From Chitinophagales bacterium (GTDB lineage: Bacteria > Bacteroidota > Bacteroidia > Chitinophagales > Chitinophagaceae): 64,000 nucleotides of DNA. The notes below the pieces were generated by a model. That model saw only the letters and a program-made list of their open reading frames with translations. It did not search any database and was not told the origin of the DNA. Position 1 is the stretch's first letter. Each line of letters opens with the position of its first letter. The position numbers and the translations under genes are program-made. This document shows positions 34,520 to 43,318 of the stretch, piece after piece. The stretch is from positions 1 through 64,000 of the forward strand of contig JAATGJ010000033.1 in the NCBI GenBank assembly GCA_015654695.1, read 5' to 3'.

Positions 34520-36928
34520 TTGTCTATGAGAATGCAAACTTCACTTGTTGTTTTATGGACATTTTTTAGTACATGCATTTGCTTTTCGCAGAATACGCAG
34601 ACTAATCCTGACCATCCGTCGGGTAAAAATGCGAAAGGGCCACTGGCTGATGCCCCGGCGGCACAGTCAGCACTTGGTGATCTGTTCAGGTCTCTTGAAA
34701 ATGCTAAGACAAATTCACAAAAGGCTGATATCTGTTTCCGGGTATCAAGGTATTATGCGGATCGCTTAAAAATTGATTCGGCATTATTTTACAGTGAAAA
34801 AATAAAAGAAGAAAGCCTGGCAGGTAAATATGAAATGGGGATGGGAAAGCATTACCTGGCAAGGTCGCATGCATTATATTTCCGAAATATACATGAACGG
34901 GAAAAACTTAATAAAGCTATTACAATTTTTACACGCTATAAGGATCATTTTTTTTTAGGTTTTGCCTACAGGATACTGGGCAGACAACATAACCAATCAG
35001 GTGACTTTGCAGGAGCAAGAGAGAATTTTCATGCATCTATTGATTTTTTTGCGATAGCGGGCGAAACGAGGGAACTGCAATTTGTTTATTATGAATTAGG
35101 CAGGAGTTTTTACGAGTCTTTTGAAACCGACAGTGCTGCTTATTATCTCATTACTGCTTTACAACTGGCAGAAAAATTAAAAGACCCGGTGGGTGTATTT
35201 GGTTCAAGCGGCATTCTTGGGGAAGTTTACCTTGTTGCTGATGATCTGCCCAATGCCGCCAAATACCTGAAGTATGCATTGGATAACCGTACACAAGCCA
35301 TAAGCAAAATTTTAGTGAGAAAACGATTGGACTCTTATGCAAGTTGCCTGATGCGGCAGGGTGAATTTGATAAAGCCGGGATGATAATAAAGGAATATGA
35401 AATGACCAATGAAAACCTGAATGATAACTGGGGTGTTATCATATCGAATAAAAATAAGGGGAAATACAATTTTCATAAAGGGAATTACGGGGAAGCATTA
35501 AAATTTCTTCAACTGGCGTACAGCCGGAAATATGAAATAAAAACGTTTTCTTTTGATACGAAAAATATTGCCTATTATCTCGGCAGAACAGAGTTTGAGC
35601 TCGGACAATACGATAGTGCTATCCGTCATTTGTCGTATGATATGCAACTGGCCCGGCAAATACAGTTTGGCGCAGACCTCCTGGATGCCAGCCTTCTTAT
35701 TTCTCAATCTTATGAGAAAAAAGGGAATAAAGATTCTGCCTTTCATTATTTCCGGCTCTATGATCATCTGAAAGATTCTCTATTGACATTTCGCAAAGAA
35801 AAGGCGCTGATTGAGCTAACCACAAGGTATGAAACGGGGAAAAAGGAACAGCAGATACAATTGCTGCAAAAGCAAAAAGAATTAAATGACTACCAGCTAA
35901 GATCAAGAATGGATGAGATAGAAAAACAAAATCTTGTGGATCTCCGGAAAACGCAGCAACTAGCCCTTTTATCGCAACAAAATGAGATCAACAGGCTGGT
36001 AGCATCCGAAAAGACCCTGGCGTTTGAGAACCAGCAAAAGGAAATGATAAAGAACCAAAATGAACTAGCCCTGCTCGCAAAAGAAAATGAATTGCAGGCC
36101 GCAGTTGCGGCAAAAGAAGGGCAACGTAAGAATTTTGCTTATATAGCTGTTACAGCCGTTTTACTTTTTAGCGGGTATGTATTGTACCGTTATATCCAGA
36201 ATAAAAAACTAAGCCGGCAACTGGCGACATCATTGGTTAATCTGAAACAGGCCCAGGACCAACTGATCAAAACAGAAAAGGAAAAAGAAGGAGATAAAAT
36301 CCGGGTACGCATCAGCAGGGATATACACGATGAGGTAGGAGCAACCCTGAGCGGTGTAGCTCTTTTCAGTGAAATTGCGAGGGAAAAGATGCAACAGCAC
36401 CAGGAAAGTGATGCCGGGATCTATCTTGATCATATTACCGCCAATTCAAAGGAAATGATAGAAAAAATGAGCGATATAGTATGGACCATTAACCCCGGTA
36501 ACGACAGTTTTGAACGAATCATTGCTAAACTGCAGTCGTACGCTGTTAATTTATGTGCCGGTAAAGGTATCAGGCTGCATCTTGACATAGATGATCTGGT
36601 CCATCTTTATTCACCTTCCATGCAGGTAAGAAGGAATATTTATATGCTGATGAAAGAAGCTATCAATAATGCTGTTAAATATTCGGGCGGAAATAATATT
36701 TTCCTTTCATTATTTAAAACGGGAGACCAGATCACAATAGAAATAAGAGATGACGGTAAGGGATTTGATAAAAACAAAAGCCATGAAGGAAACGGTTTGA
36801 ATAATATGCAGGCAAGAGCAACCGACCTGGAGGGAAGCCTTAACATTGATTCGAAAGAAGGGGAAGGTACTCATATCCGCCTGCGATTTAATTTTCACCC
36901 TGCCGGGGGACACCGCGAAGCTGTATAA
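34520..36928 (+). CDS. TPR-containing membrane histidine kinase (HisKA_3 type)
   Basis: Two-component sensor of 802 residues. The signal peptide (about 1-24, ending CICFSQ) is followed by TPR-like repeats (about 55-400: GFAYRILGRQHNQSGDFAGA, AAYYLITALQLAEKLKD, YYLGRTEFELGQYDSAI), a long Gln/Glu-rich coiled coil (about 430-540) and one membrane helix (FAYIAVTAVLLFSGYVLYRY). The NarX/LiaS-type kinase core has phospho-acceptor His in SRDIHDEVGATLSG (near residue 603). The ATPase domain has EAINNAVKYSGGNN, DDGKGFDKN and GNGLNNMQARA. The periplasmic TPR region suggests sensing through protein or peptide contacts. The stop codon overlaps the start of the response regulator gene, so this is a coupled pair. 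Confidence 0.93.
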   Translation: MSMRMQTSLVVLWTFFSTCICFSQNTQTNPDHPSGKNAKGPLADAPAAQSALGDLFRSLENAKTNSQKADICFRVSRYYADRLKIDSALFYSEKIKEESLAGKYEMGMGKHYLARSHALYFRNIHEREKLNKAITIFTRYKDHFFLGFAYRILGRQHNQSGDFAGARENFHASIDFFAIAGETRELQFVYYELGRSFYESFETDSAAYYLITALQLAEKLKDPVGVFGSSGILGEVYLVADDLPNAAKYLKYALDNRTQAISKILVRKRLDSYASCLMRQGEFDKAGMIIKEYEMTNENLNDNWGVIISNKNKGKYNFHKGNYGEALKFLQLAYSRKYEIKTFSFDTKNIAYYLGRTEFELGQYDSAIRHLSYDMQLARQIQFGADLLDASLLISQSYEKKGNKDSAFHYFRLYDHLKDSLLTFRKEKALIELTTRYETGKKEQQIQLLQKQKELNDYQLRSRMDEIEKQNLVDLRKTQQLALLSQQNEINRLVASEKTLAFENQQKEMIKNQNELALLAKENELQAAVAAKEGQRKNFAYIAVTAVLLFSGYVLYRYIQNKKLSRQLATSLVNLKQAQDQLIKTEKEKEGDKIRVRISRDIHDEVGATLSGVALFSEIAREKMQQHQESDAGIYLDHITANSKEMIEKMSDIVWTINPGNDSFERIIAKLQSYAVNLCAGKGIRLHLDIDDLVHLYSPSMQVRRNIYMLMKEAINNAVKYSGGNNIFLSLFKTGDQITIEIRDDGKGFDKNKSHEGNGLNNMQARATDLEGSLNIDSKEGEGTHIRLRFNFHPAGGHREAV

Positions 36929-37614
36929 TGTCGTTTCTTTATAAAAACAAATCCTTCGTTAAACTCAGGATGGAAATAAGGGTTGCTATATTTGAGGACA
37001 ACAAACTTATGCGTAATGGCTTTGAAGCCATTTGCAATGGCACCGAAGGTATTACCTGTTGTGGCGTTTTTCATGACTGCGCTGATTTTGATTACAAGAT
37101 CAGGAAATCAGATCCGCATGTAATACTGATGGATATTGAAATGCCGGGTATGGATGGTATAACTGCTACACGGCAGACAATACAAAAATGGCCCGAGATA
37201 AAAATCCTTATACAGACAGTGTTTGAAGACGATGACAAGATATTCGCTGCTATTTGCGCCGGGGCTTCAGGTTATATTCTTAAATCCACGTCTCCCGCAA
37301 GACTTGTAGAAGCAATACACGAAGTATATAATAGCGGTTCTCCCATGAGTCCTTATATTGCAAGCCGGGTATTAAAACTCTTTCAGCAGTTTGCGCCATC
37401 CGTTCAGGAAAATGCTGAAAAATATATTTTAAGCAGCCGTGAAAAGGAAATCCTTTCATTAATGACAGAAGGCCTTAGCTTTCACCTGATCGCCGAAAAA
37501 AGCTTTATCAGTTATGAAACGGTGCGCACCCATGTAAAAAGGATCTATAAAAAACTTCATGTTGCTTCTGCCTCCGAAGCCGTTGTAAAAGCTATCCGCC
37601 AGCGCCTGGTGTAA
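36928..37614 (+). CDS. NarL/FixJ-type response regulator
   Basis: DNA-binding response regulator paired with the upstream kinase. The receiver domain (about 16-135) has acidic pocket residues in VAIFEDNKLMR, phospho-acceptor Asp in VILMDIEMPGMDG, and Lys in SGYILKSTSP. A LuxR-type helix-turn-helix occupies about 165-228 (LSSREKEILSLMTEGLSFHL, then ISYETVRTHVKRIYKKL). Two starts are possible. An ATG at 36928 overlaps the kinase stop by one base (TAATG), supporting coupling. An ATG at 36970 begins exactly at the conserved receiver domain (MEIRVAIFEDN). Confidence 0.94.
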   Translation: MSFLYKNKSFVKLRMEIRVAIFEDNKLMRNGFEAICNGTEGITCCGVFHDCADFDYKIRKSDPHVILMDIEMPGMDGITATRQTIQKWPEIKILIQTVFEDDDKIFAAICAGASGYILKSTSPARLVEAIHEVYNSGSPMSPYIASRVLKLFQQFAPSVQENAEKYILSSREKEILSLMTEGLSFHLIAEKSFISYETVRTHVKRIYKKLHVASASEAVVKAIRQRLV

Positions 37615-38088
37615 TTCCCTGTTTAGTAGTTATCATTAAAAATTCACCCTCCTGAGGTATTGCTTTCTAATTTTTTCTAATTGACATTTAGTAAAGATTT
37701 TTTTGTGTAGTTCCCTTACTTGTAAAACATTTTTATCATCCGTGTTAAAACTATTGCTATGAAAAAAGAGCTGCAGGTTCACCCGTTGTGATGCGACGCG
37801 AAAGTGCCGGGAAGTATTATCATCAAAGCCGCCGATGGCGAAATGGCAGCCGTTGTAAAATGTAAATGAACATACATTCGTTTTTTTCATTATACCACCC
37901 CGCGAAAAATGCATTCCTTATAAGGTAGTCCTGTAGCATTTTGGATTTCTGTTTTCGCAATTTTTAATTTTTAACATTTGTTCATATTAATCATCAGCAA
38001 CTTTAAAACTTTTAAAATGAAAAAGTATTTACACATGAATTATTCAATGTTTCTAAGAAAGATTTTTATGCTGACAACAGTTCATAAA
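37615..38088. other. Intergenic region upstream of the surface protein gene
   Basis: No gene can be supported. A plus-strand stretch near 37798-37870 reads like a short coding remnant (AKVPGSIIIKAADGEMAAVV, then a stop) without a start or homologue I know. The antisense open frame over the same bases does not look like a real protein. The promoter of the next gene must lie here, but I cannot place it. Confidence 0.5.
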
Positions 38089-40818
38089 ATGAACAGAAAG
38101 AAAATTTATCTGTTGGCCATGCTGTTTTTATTCCTGTCAGCATTTTCAAAATCATCTGCACAAATTATTGATGATGGTCAGGAGTATAGTGTATTGAACA
38201 CTGGAAGCTTCCAGGATTTGGTACTTCCCAATAATCCATTAATCTCTAAAATCAGTTTTTCTTTTGCCGGAGCTGATGGGGGCGCAGCCATTCTTCGTAT
38301 GGGGCAGACTGTGGTTTTCGATTTTGTATCGACTCACTCGCATTCGTCCGGCGGTGGTAATGGCGCCGTAGTGAATGGTACTTTCCTGGTGGGTTCCGGA
38401 CCAGGCAAAATTCCTCTAGGTTCTACTATTCGTTTTATCATTGGTCAAAAAGGTGTAACCGGTGTAAATAATATTAGTATCATAACAGATGCTGGAACGG
38501 GTTCGGACTATGGCAGTGGTGGTGGTGGTACGGCTATACTTTACAAAATACCTGGAGGAACAACATGGACATTGCTTGGTGTAGCCGGCGGTGGTGGCGG
38601 TGCCTATCAGGGCGTAGTAGGAAACGTACCTTTTGGTGATGAGGGTGGCGCTGGTGAAGAAAGCGAAAATGGTGCTGACGGTGGAGGAGCGTTAGATTAT
38701 GGCGGTGGAGGTATAAGTGGCAATGGCGGCCAGGCAAGTTTTGGCTATTATGGTGCAACTCCGACGGCTGCGGGCGGCGGCGGACGATTTACTAAAGGAG
38801 ATGGCATGCTTACTCATATTGATATAGGAAGTGGAAATATATCCGAGGAGTATCAGTTTGGTGAAGGAGGAGCGGGAGCGCCGGGAGGATCTGATGTTGG
38901 AGGTTATGGAGGCACCAAAGAATCACAACCGACTTTGCTTTTTGAAGTTAGAAATGGTGGCTTTGGTTATGGCGGCGGCGGCGCAGGTGCAGGTGCTGGT
39001 GGTGGTGGTGGTGGATATTCTGGTGGTGGTGGCGGCGGTGTATTTTATGGCGGTGGCGGCGGCGGAAGTTATTTGAATGGCATAAGGGAATCCGGCAACG
39101 TTTCAGGCGGTGGGTCTGATACTGAACCTGATGATGGTGTTGCATACTACCAGGTAACACTAAACCAACCCCCGCTTGCTATATGCAAAAATGGAACCGT
39201 GTATTTATCTGCAACCGGGCAGGCATCCATCGTTGCGGCTGATGTGGATAATGGAAGCAATGATCCTGACAATAACCCGCTTACCTATAGCCTGAGTAAA
39301 AGCAGTTTCACCTGCGCAGATATAGGCAACAATAACGTCACACTAACTGTAACTGATAATAATGGAGCTGCCAGTACTTGTACAGCCCTTATAAGAGTTG
39401 TTGATAATGCACCTCCTGTCGTTACTTGCCCGCCTGTTGTTACTGTATTTGCAGTAAAAGGCAAATGCAATGCTATTATTTCTGATGCAAAACTGGGTAA
39501 GGCTACTGCCAGTGATAATTGTACGGGTCAGCTTACCATTGTAAAAACAGGTATTCCAGCCGGAAATATTTTCCCGGTTGGCGTTACAATTATTACTTAT
39601 AAAACCACGGATGCGGCTAATAATACAGGCACCTGTACACAAACCATAACGGTTGTTGACAACCAGGACCCGGTTATTAACTGCCCGCGTGATATTGTGG
39701 TCACTGCTCCTAATAATAGTTGCAGTAAAACAGTGAACTATACAATCACCGCAACTGATAATTGTTCTGTCAAGACCCTGGTATCAACTCCTGCATCCGG
39801 CAGTGTTTTCAATGTTGGTAAAACAATTGTAGTTGTTATTGCTACGGATGCTTCCGGTAATACGAGTACTACCAGCTTTACTGTTACGGTTAAGGATAAT
39901 ACACCTCCGCTAATCATTTGCCCTCCTAATGTTACCGTAAATACTGAACCGGGTCTGTGCAAGGCAATAGTTAATCCCGGCACCGCCACGGCCACAGATA
40001 ATTGTTCCGTAGTAGCCATCACCGGTAAAAGAAGCGATAATAAACCGCTGAATGCATACTATCCTGTGGGTACAACCACTATCACCTGGAAGGCAAAAGA
40101 TGCTTCAGGTAATACTTCAACCTGTGAGCAAAAAATAAAGGTGAAGGATAATCAACCGCCTGTCATTACTAATGTAAATGTGAACCCGGCAGTCTTGTGG
40201 CCCGCTGACCATAGCATGAAAACTGTAATAGTAAATTATAACAGCACTGATAATTGCGGACCGGATGATAATTGCTCATACGACTGTCAGCTGAGTGTGA
40301 CCAGTAATGAACCGGTAAGCGGCACAGGTAATGGAGACCTTTCACCCGATTGGCAGATAATAGACGCCCATAAAGTGAAATTGCGTGCAGAAAGAAAAAA
40401 TAATGGTACAGGCCGGATATACACCATCAAGATTACCTGCACAGATGAAGCCGGTAACAAAAGTATTCAGACAATTGCAGTGACTGTTCCTCTAACTGCA
40501 CCAACAATTACCAGTAGTCAGAACACTAAGATGACACAAGGAGCGACGGAAAAAGAAATACCCTCAACCCTTGTAACCGGGTTTATGGCACAGGTAATGC
40601 CGAATCCAGCAGAGCGGGAATTTAACCTTGTTATAAAAGGTGGCAGCAATGAACCATTGGAAATAAGGATATTTGATATCACAGGCCGGCAAGTGCAACA
40701 GGTAAGAAGTGCAGCCAGCAACGTAATAAGATTTGGAGATAACCTGGTACAGGGCACCTATATAGTAGAGGTAAGACAGGGCAAGAACAAAGCGGTACTG
40801 AAAGTAGTTAAGCAATAA
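38089..40818 (+). CDS. Large secreted Gly-rich/HYR surface protein with T9SS sorting domain
   Basis: Exported adhesin-like protein of about 909 residues from the start at 38089, which opens a clean signal peptide (KKIYLLAMLFLFLSAFSKSS). Residues 60-345 are very Gly-rich, in runs encoded by GGT/GGC triplets around 38985-39070. A cadherin-like linker (ADVDNGSNDPDNNPLTYSLS) follows, then three HYR domains (about 440-690), each with xPPxxxCP, ATDNC and a closing VKDN block, and a further Cys-rich beta domain (DNCGPDDNCSYDC). The last 75 residues are a type A T9SS C-terminal domain: VMPNPAEREFNLVIKG, IRIFDITGRQV, GTYIVEVRQG and a final VLKVVKQ. It should be secreted through type IX and held at the cell surface. 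Upstream in-frame ATGs would bury the signal peptide. Confidence 0.88.
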   Translation: MNRKKIYLLAMLFLFLSAFSKSSAQIIDDGQEYSVLNTGSFQDLVLPNNPLISKISFSFAGADGGAAILRMGQTVVFDFVSTHSHSSGGGNGAVVNGTFLVGSGPGKIPLGSTIRFIIGQKGVTGVNNISIITDAGTGSDYGSGGGGTAILYKIPGGTTWTLLGVAGGGGGAYQGVVGNVPFGDEGGAGEESENGADGGGALDYGGGGISGNGGQASFGYYGATPTAAGGGGRFTKGDGMLTHIDIGSGNISEEYQFGEGGAGAPGGSDVGGYGGTKESQPTLLFEVRNGGFGYGGGGAGAGAGGGGGGYSGGGGGGVFYGGGGGGSYLNGIRESGNVSGGGSDTEPDDGVAYYQVTLNQPPLAICKNGTVYLSATGQASIVAADVDNGSNDPDNNPLTYSLSKSSFTCADIGNNNVTLTVTDNNGAASTCTALIRVVDNAPPVVTCPPVVTVFAVKGKCNAIISDAKLGKATASDNCTGQLTIVKTGIPAGNIFPVGVTIITYKTTDAANNTGTCTQTITVVDNQDPVINCPRDIVVTAPNNSCSKTVNYTITATDNCSVKTLVSTPASGSVFNVGKTIVVVIATDASGNTSTTSFTVTVKDNTPPLIICPPNVTVNTEPGLCKAIVNPGTATATDNCSVVAITGKRSDNKPLNAYYPVGTTTITWKAKDASGNTSTCEQKIKVKDNQPPVITNVNVNPAVLWPADHSMKTVIVNYNSTDNCGPDDNCSYDCQLSVTSNEPVSGTGNGDLSPDWQIIDAHKVKLRAERKNNGTGRIYTIKITCTDEAGNKSIQTIAVTVPLTAPTITSSQNTKMTQGATEKEIPSTLVTGFMAQVMPNPAEREFNLVIKGGSNEPLEIRIFDITGRQVQQVRSAASNVIRFGDNLVQGTYIVEVRQGKNKAVLKVVKQ

Positions 40819-40831
40819 CTGCGACTATCAT

Positions 40832-40871
40832 AATACAGGCTGGCTCATTCTTTTGAGCCAGCCTGTATTTA
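40832..40871 (+). terminator. Very strong terminator after the T9SS protein gene
   Basis: A 16-bp perfect stem (40832-40847 with 40854-40869) with loop TTCTTT, followed by T. It lies 13 bases after the stop codon. Confidence 0.85.
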
Positions 40872-41014
40872 ATAAACAAGCCAAATTCAAGAACTGAAAA
40901 AAATAATGTAAATAACTTCAGGTATCTATTTCTTCCATCTATAAGTCAGAAACAAAGAAGATAAATATGAAGCATATATGTGTAAAGTACTAATAACAGA
41001 TTAACAATAAATGT

Positions 41015-41048
41015 AAATAAGGCCGGCTGTTAAGCCGGCCTTATTTTT
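41015..41048 (-). terminator. Bidirectional terminator downstream of yebC
   Basis: A 14-bp perfect stem (AAATAAGGCCGGCT with AGCCGGCCTTATTT) and GTTA loop, with T-rich flanks on both strands. It lies 59 bases past the yebC stop and backs up the first terminator for plus-strand transcripts. Confidence 0.75.
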
Positions 41049-41106
41049 TGATAAAATCAATACCAGCTTGAAAGTTTAATACTAATGGTAATAATCAACG
41101 GAAACT

Positions 41107-41829
41107 TTATCCCATATTGTGAAACACTTTCTGCACGTCTTCATCCTGTTCTAAGCGGTCAATCAGTTTGCTGACATCTTCTGCCTGCTCATCAGTAAGA
41201 GGTATAGTGGTGGCGGGGATCCATTCCAGTTCAGCGCTTATCGGCGTAAGGTTTTTTTCTTCCAAAGCTTTTTGCATATTGCCAAAATCGGTGAAGCCGC
41301 ATCGTACCACTAATATTTCTTCACCATTTTCGCCCGTGCTTTCACCCAGTTCTTCCAGGCCATAATCTATCAGTTCAAGTTCAAGGTCATCCGCATTCAA
41401 CCCTTCGGGTTTCAGTTTAAATGTACCCACTTTTTTAAACTGGAAACTTACACTGCCGCTATTGCCCATTACACCGTGTCCTTTATTAAAATGGGATTTA
41501 ACATTAGCGACAGTCCTTACATGGTTATCAGTTGCTGTTTCTACCAGTATAGCCACACCGTGCGGTCCGTAACCTTCATACAATATCTCGTCATAGTTGA
41601 CCAGCTCCTTACCCTGTGCCCTTTTGATGGCTGCTTCTACACGGTCCTTTGGCATACCTACGCTTCGTGCATTTTGAAAACAACGGCGCAACGCTGCATT
41701 GGAATTGGGATCAGGGCCGGCGGCTTTAACGGCAATCACTATTTCTTTCCCGATACGGGTAAAGTTTTTTGCCATTTTATCCCAGCGGGCAAACATGCTG
41801 GATTTTCGTACTTCAAAAATTCTTCCCAT
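41107..41829 (-). CDS. yebC: YebC/PmpR (TACO1) family protein
   Basis: Protein of 240 residues of a conserved family that acts in transcription regulation and, in recent work, in relieving ribosome stalling at proline-rich stretches. Signature blocks: [20 protein letters not shown] (usually GHSKWxxIKxxKxxxD in other lineages), [54 protein letters not shown], and [18 protein letters not shown]. The start ATG at 41829 gives the exact family N terminus. The gene stands alone, with a terminator at 41015-41048. Confidence 0.95.
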   Translation of the reverse strand: MGRIFEVRKSSMFARWDKMAKNFTRIGKEIVIAVKAAGPDPNSNAALRRCFQNARSVGMPKDRVEAAIKRAQGKELVNYDEILYEGYGPHGVAILVETATDNHVRTVANVKSHFNKGHGVMGNSGSVSFQFKKVGTFKLKPEGLNADDLELELIDYGLEELGESTGENGEEILVVRCGFTDFGNMQKALEEKNLTPISAELEWIPATTIPLTDEQAEDVSKLIDRLEQDEDVQKVFHNMG

Positions 41830-41965
41830 GGTATAGCGTCATTATATCAAATAAGTCAATAAAATCAAATTGATAAACTCCGCAGGTTTGCAGAGCCAAT
41901 TTGGGAGGGCAAATTTAAGGTAATGTCAATAAATGAAAATAATTCAGTGGCAAAATCGCTTTTAG

Positions 41966-43126
41966 CTATTTAACAGTTATGCTTGCCAGGCTCTTCCAGC
42001 CCGTAACAGCACTTCCTTTATAATTATACTCTTCTTCACCGCCATACACACATACCTTTTTCACTTTTTTTTTGCTGAGCGTTGAATAAAAGTTCAGTCC
42101 TTTAAAAAAACTATCATGAATGGTTTTAGCCGATTTTATTTCAACAGCATAGGTAAAACCGGCCTGTTCTATCAGCAGGTCTACTTCATTGCCATTACTG
42201 TCGCGGAAGTAATGAAAAGATGGCTGCACACGTTTGTTATGACAGTTCTTCATCAGATCATTGATGACAAAGTTTTCATACAAAGCGCCTTTGGCAAAAT
42301 GGTTTTTCAAATCGTTTGTATTGCGGATGTTCAGCAAAAAGGAAGCAATGCCGGTATCATAAAAATAAAGTTTTGGCGCTTTTATCACCCGTTTATTAAA
42401 GTTATTGTGAAAGGGTTGCAATAAATAAATAATATAGCTGCTTTCCAGGATAGCGAGCCATTGTTTCACTGTTTTATTATCTATTCCCAGGCTGTTGCCA
42501 ATATCATTCATGTTCAGGATCTGCCCGGCCCGGCCTGCGCAAAGGCTCATAAATTTTCTGAACTGTCCCAGGTCTTTGATATTCATTATCTGCCGGGTGT
42601 CCCTTTCTATGTAGGTGGTAATATAATCAGGGTAAAACAACTCCGGCTTTATACTTCTGTGGTGTAGGCGGGGATACATCCCTTTCCAGCAAAGTTCTTC
42701 CCAGCTTTTTGGTTCTTTCATTTCACGCAGTTCGTTCATCGCAAACGGGAGCAGGGTGCAAAGGGCGGTCCTTCCGGCTAAGCTCTGGCTTATTTTTTCA
42801 AACATCTGAAAATTTTGAGAACCGGTGAGTATATATAATCCGTTTTTACCGACAGCATCGGTATGTACCTGTAACTGTGAAAGCAGTTGTGGTGCATTTT
42901 GTACTTCATCCAGGATAACGTTGCGACTGTACCGTTCAATAAAACCTTTGGGGTCGTTAATGGCAAAGCGGCGGTGGTCAATATCTTCCAGGTTTACATA
43001 TTCAAAGCCGGGCTTCAGCATTTTGGCAAACGTTGATTTGCCAGACTGGCGTGGCCCGGTAATAGTGAGGATGGGATACTTACGCAGCAGTAAAGCTGCT
43101 ATGGGTGTCATTTGTCGCTGGATCAT
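41966..43126 (-). CDS. AAA-family ATPase with C-terminal DUF4143
   Basis: ATPase of 386 residues. The Walker A motif is ITGPRQSGKSTFAKML (about 21-36) and Walker B is RNVILDEVQNAPQLL (about 68-82), with a sensor-type LTGSQNF. The C-terminal DUF4143 domain (about 195-340) has the nuclease-like DSNGNEVDLLIEQ (D-E-D) and VEIKSAK motifs, which resemble a PD-(D/E)xK core. These proteins are abundant in Bacteroidota, often as isolated genes of unknown function, and some act in genome defence or conflict. Upstream are two copies of a 39-bp repeat with inverted ends. Confidence 0.9.
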   Translation of the reverse strand: MIQRQMTPIAALLLRKYPILTITGPRQSGKSTFAKMLKPGFEYVNLEDIDHRRFAINDPKGFIERYSRNVILDEVQNAPQLLSQLQVHTDAVGKNGLYILTGSQNFQMFEKISQSLAGRTALCTLLPFAMNELREMKEPKSWEELCWKGMYPRLHHRSIKPELFYPDYITTYIERDTRQIMNIKDLGQFRKFMSLCAGRAGQILNMNDIGNSLGIDNKTVKQWLAILESSYIIYLLQPFHNNFNKRVIKAPKLYFYDTGIASFLLNIRNTNDLKNHFAKGALYENFVINDLMKNCHNKRVQPSFHYFRDSNGNEVDLLIEQAGFTYAVEIKSAKTIHDSFFKGLNFYSTLSKKKVKKVCVYGGEEEYNYKGSAVTGWKSLASITVK

Positions 43127-43137
43127 GCGTATGATAT

Positions 43138-43263
43138 TTTATGTAAATATGGGCTACCACTCCTAAAATACATAAACTAAGATAGGGCTGTTCCCGGGAT
43201 TAATAAAATTTTTTCAAATAAATATTTATGTAAATATGGACTGTCACTCCAATATTGCATAAA
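43138..43263. repeat. Two direct copies of a 39-bp sequence with inverted ends
   Basis: Copies at about 43138-43175 and 43225-43263 both begin TTTATGTAAATATGG and contain a CACTCC core. Copy 1 ends TACATAAA, the inverse of its own start, and copy 2 ends TGCATAAA. On the minus strand copy 1 carries TATTTTAG, a near -7 box about 30 bases before the ATPase ATG. The layout looks like paired operator/promoter sites of the ATPase gene. Confidence 0.6.
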
Positions 43264-43292
43264 AAAAAGCCTCGTTTCAACGAGGCTTTTTT
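43263..43292 (-). terminator. Strong terminator after the permease gene
   Basis: AAAAAAGCCTCG and CGAGGCTTTTTT form a 12-bp stem with loop TTTCAA. It is symmetric, and on the minus strand it ends the APC permease transcript. Confidence 0.8.
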
Positions 43293-43318
43293 GGCGATAG
43301 TTTATTTTATTGATTCAA

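Noticed and set aside
37636-37914. Minus-strand open frame of about 90 codons in the gap before the surface protein gene
   Set aside because: Composition is not protein-like, no family is recognisable, and the opposite strand carries a stretch that reads better as a coding remnant.
38900-39080. GGT/GGC triplet runs as a possible CRISPR or tandem DNA repeat
   Set aside because: They are in frame inside the surface protein and encode glycine; no spacers of equal size are present.
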